Assembly (NCBI GenBank): GCA_963747375.1
Contig: CAVVFL010000007.1
Coordinates: 186,001 to 250,000 of the forward strand
Direction of reading: 5' to 3'
Length of the DNA: 64,000 bases
Source: Sva-07 sp963747375
GTDB taxonomy: Bacteria > Actinomycetota > Acidimicrobiia > Acidimicrobiales > Ilumatobacteraceae
The notes below the pieces were generated by a model, which worked only from the letters and a program-made list of their open reading frames with translations, did not search any database and was not told the DNA's origin. Below are positions 61,795 to 64,000 of the stretch, piece after piece (the first letter of the stretch is position 1; each line of letters starts with the position of its first letter). The position numbers and the translations under genes were made by a program.

Positions 61795-63160
61795 TCAGGG
61801 GTCGATGCCCGGACGCACCATCATCGACTCGATCACACCCAACCCGTCGATCGTCACCACTTCGGCCGTGTCGCGCACCTGGAAGCGAAGCGAACCGCCG
61901 GTCTCGACGAACACACCGGAACCATCGCCAGCCCACGGGTCGGGGTAGTACAGCGCGGCGAGCCGACCGACGTCGGTGCGCGACCCGGTGGCAGTGTCGA
62001 TGATCCGGCGGTAGCCGGTGTCGCGCGTCGAGTCGGTTCCCACGATCGACCGACCATCGGGAGCAACGCGCGTCGACGGATCGACGATGCCGAGACTGTT
62101 CAGGTCGTCGAGCACCGCTGCCGTCCGGGCGCCGGTGGCCGCTTCGACGATGAACTGTGCGCATCGCAGCGAGTCGTCGCAGACCTCGACGGCGTAGTGG
62201 TTGCGGCCGACGGCCAGAAGATCGCCGTCCTCGATTCGGCGCGGCAGTTGATCGGCACCGATCGCGTAGACACCACCCGGGCGGTTCACGAGCAGATCGC
62301 CGTTCGACAGGAAGTTCCCCGCTCCGAACAGCAACGCATCGGTCACCTCCGGAGTGACCGGTTGCAACGATCCGTCGTCGACGCTCATGAGGAATCGCTC
62401 GGCTTCGGCCGACGGCGAGCCCGTCGCGGTGACGACGAGCGACTCGGTGCCCGGCCACGCCTCGACGAAGAGCAACCCGTCGGAGACCTCGAACAGACGG
62501 ATCTCCTCGTCGTCGCGGATGATGGCGACGTACCGGCTGTCGTAGACGGCGATCGAATCGTCGCTCAGCGCGATCTTCAGGTCGGCGCCCCAATCGGCGA
62601 GGTCGAGACTGCGGACACGGCCCGACGGCAGGTCGATCCGGTGGAGCACCATGTTGTCGGTCAACGTCACCACCTCCGTCGGAGCGGCGAGCAGGTCGAG
62701 CGGCGGAGGCACGGTGAGCGAGGATTCGGTCCAGTCCGGTACGACACCAACCACGCCAGGCGCGGCATCGATCCCCACGACCTGTGCGTCCGTCGTCGTC
62801 ACGACCGTCGTCGTCGGGGGCGGGAGCTCGACCGGTGCGATCGCCGACGACGGCACGGTGTCGAGACTCGCGACGGTCGTGACGGCCGGGTCGGCCGGGT
62901 CGACCGAGCTGTCGCCCGCACGAAGCATGGCAACAACACCGAACACGATGAACCCGAGGCCGACGGCACCCGCGAGGACCACCTGGGTCCGTGACGGGCC
63001 ACGGTGTGCGGGCGTCGTCGCGCACCGACTCGGGAGTCGGCGCCGCGGTCGTCCGCTCGGGGAAGGTCAGCTCATCGAGCTGCGGCGCGTCGTCGCTCGA
63101 CGTCCAGTCGTCGCGGGCCCACGGCGAGCTGTCGTCATCACCGGCGTCCACATCGCTCAT
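61795..63160 (-). CDS. Membrane-anchored beta-propeller-like protein (one frameshift)
   Basis: The N-terminal frame (MSDVDAGDDDSSPWARDDWT, acidic) shifts near 63010 into RTQVVLAGAVGLGFIVFGVV, a membrane segment, followed by a Thr/Pro-rich stretch and an extracytoplasmic domain with repeated beta units of propeller style (LHRIDLPSGRVRSLDLADWG, DSIAVYDSRYVAIIRDDEEI, LFVEAWPGTESLVVTATGSP, GSGVFVETGGSLRFQVRD). One Cys pair (VCDDSLRCAQF) may form a disulfide. About 455 residues in total. I do not recognise the family. It is divergent from the SnoaL-like gene. Confidence 0.65.
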
Positions 63161-63181
63161 TCGACCACAGTCCGGCAGCGC

Positions 63182-63187
63182 TACCGT
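63182..63187 (+). promoter_or_regulatory. -10 box of SnoaL-like gene (leaderless)
   Basis: TACCGT, 7 nt before the ATG at 63195. Confidence 0.45.
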
Positions 63188-63194
63188 CGCGGAG

Positions 63195-63581
63195 ATGGAA
63201 TCGCGTGTCGATGTCGTGCGGCAGTATCTCGAGGCGTTCACCTCGGGCGATCCCGACGCGATCGCCCGGCTCGTGACCGACGACTTCGTCAACGAGCACC
63301 TGAGCGAGCTCGGGTCGGGGTGCACCGGACGCGACGAGTACCGCCGGAGGCTGCCAGGGTTCCTCTCGACGTTCGTCCGAGCGCGCTACATCGTCGACGC
63401 GATCGGCGAGCTCGGCGACACCGAGGTCGTTGCCCGTTATCGATTCCAGGCCGAGTGCGAGGGAACACCGATCGACATCCCGGGCGTGATGTGGTTCGAG
63501 GTTCGACTCGGTCTGATCTCGCGTCGTACGGACCTGTGGGACTCGCTCACCTTCCTGCGCCAGACCGGCCAGGCCGACTGA
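63195..63581 (+). CDS. SnoaL-like (NTF2-fold) protein
   Basis: A 128-residue protein of the SnoaL/NTF2 fold: VVRQYLEAFTSGDPDAIARL, VTDDFVNEHLSELGSGCTGR, RRLPGFLSTFVRARYIVDAI and a final strand pair (GVMWFEVRLGLISRRTDLWD, SLTFLRQTG). Such proteins may be small cyclases, isomerases or binding proteins; no function can be assigned here. It is divergent from the propeller-like gene, and the start is supported by a -10 box 7 nt upstream. Confidence 0.82.
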   Translation: MESRVDVVRQYLEAFTSGDPDAIARLVTDDFVNEHLSELGSGCTGRDEYRRRLPGFLSTFVRARYIVDAIGELGDTEVVARYRFQAECEGTPIDIPGVMWFEVRLGLISRRTDLWDSLTFLRQTGQAD

Positions 63582-63667
63582 CTCAGGCGCCCGCCGAACC
63601 CGGCCGGAGTTCGACCGCGAACGGTGAACTACGGTCGGCCTCTTCACCGAAACGACAGGAGGCAGCC

Positions 63668-64000
63668 ATGAACGAATCGGTCATCGGAGCCGACTATCTG
63701 ATCATGGGAGGCGGCGCGTCGGCGATGGCGTTCGCCGATTCGCTGCTCACCGAGAGCAACGCCACGATGGTGATCGTCGACCGGCATCATCGGCCGGGTG
63801 GACACTGGAACGACGCCTACCCGTTCGTTCGGCTGCACCAGCCGTCGAGCAGCTACGGCGTCAACTCCGCCCCGCTCGGATTCGGGGCGATCGACGAGGT
63901 CGGGCTGAACCTCGGGTTCGAGGAGCTGGCGTCGGGGCAGGAGGTCCTCAGCCACTACGACCGCGTGATGCGTCAGCGGTTCCTCCCGTCGGGACGAGTG
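63668..64000 (+). CDS. FAD/NAD(P)-binding monooxygenase-like protein (partial, C-terminus outside window)
   Basis: The first 111 residues are present. ADYLIMGGGASAMAFADSLL is an FAD-binding GxGxxA Rossmann motif, followed by VIVDRHHRPGGHWNDAYPFV, a pattern seen in flavin monooxygenase-like proteins. AGGAGGC lies just before the ATG at 63668, a strong ribosome site unlike the leaderless genes around it; a TACGGT box (63631-63636) upstream could be its promoter. The substrate is unknown. Confidence 0.8.
   Translation, partial: MNESVIGADYLIMGGGASAMAFADSLLTESNATMVIVDRHHRPGGHWNDAYPFVRLHQPSSSYGVNSAPLGFGAIDEVGLNLGFEELASGQEVLSHYDRVMRQRFLPSGRV

Noticed and set aside
61718..63325. Very long open frames opposite or through real genes (also 44567-47170 and 46347-48170 on the minus strand)
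   Set aside because: Arg/Gly/Asp-rich translations with no motifs, overlapping well-supported genes such as the ABC transporter and the dehydrogenase.

Overview
This 64 kb window is clearly G+C-rich and densely coded on both strands. It reads as the chromosome of an actinobacterium, most likely of the Acidimicrobiia (Ilumatobacter-like); the class-level placement is inference. Supporting signs are: an IclR-type regulator divergent from leuCD; DUF664 and TIGR03083-type (mycothiol-linked) DinB-fold proteins; a ligA / MetE-like / mnmA / iscS block that resembles the Mycobacterium Rv3014c-Rv3025c neighbourhood; a MoxR-DUF58-DUF4129 operon; and many leaderless starts, where a TAnnnT -10 box lies 6-10 nt before the start codon and no Shine-Dalgarno is visible. 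I saw no rRNA, tRNA, CRISPR array or insertion sequence.

Layout. 0-12 kb: leucine synthesis (IclR regulator, leuCD, and leuA behind a Leu-rich leader peptide with attenuator hairpins), a four-gene minus-strand run (DEAD-box helicase, broken phosphotransferase, YggT-like protein, M20 peptidase), and a small operon ending in pyrF. 11.4-12.6 kb: a solitary winged-helix/nuclease-fold gene bracketed by copies of a palindromic repeat that recurs at 50.3 and 57.6 kb. 12.6-17.5 kb: serA, a GNAT, menC, an SCP2 protein and an SDR. 17.6-24.6 kb: the MoxR/DUF58/DUF4129 membrane operon and a PASTA-domain kinase homologue whose catalytic motifs are degraded. 24.6-31.2 kb: ligA, a MetE-like protein, mnmA and iscS. 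31.3-48.6 kb: a catabolic island. 48.7-64 kb: mixed housekeeping genes (methyltransferase, LLM oxidoreductase, SDR, dxs, enoyl-CoA hydratase, hisN-like, trans-sulfuration enzyme, Nfu, CDF transporter, surE).

The catabolic island is the most interesting part. A FadR-type GntR regulator sits among three VOC proteins, a cupin, HyuA/HyuB (hydantoinase/oxoprolinase family), two Rieske oxygenases, an aldo/keto reductase, an acetamidase/formamidase, a TRZ/ATZ-type amidohydrolase, a complete THI5/NMT1-like ABC importer, a zinc alcohol dehydrogenase and an HpcH/HpaI aldolase. A palindrome with core TGGTCnGACCA occurs in front of at least three of its transcription units and in weaker form before a fourth, so the island looks like one regulon. 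Amide- and imide-cleaving enzymes together with oxygenases suggest import and breakdown of a nitrogen-containing, possibly cyclic, compound. The substrate cannot be read from the sequence.

Caution on sequence quality. Many conserved genes, including ligA, dxs and serA, are broken by single-base frameshifts, mostly one extra base. They are densest at 33.7-39.0 kb. The simplest reading is uncorrected consensus error, not gene decay. Affected genes are given as one feature across all frames.
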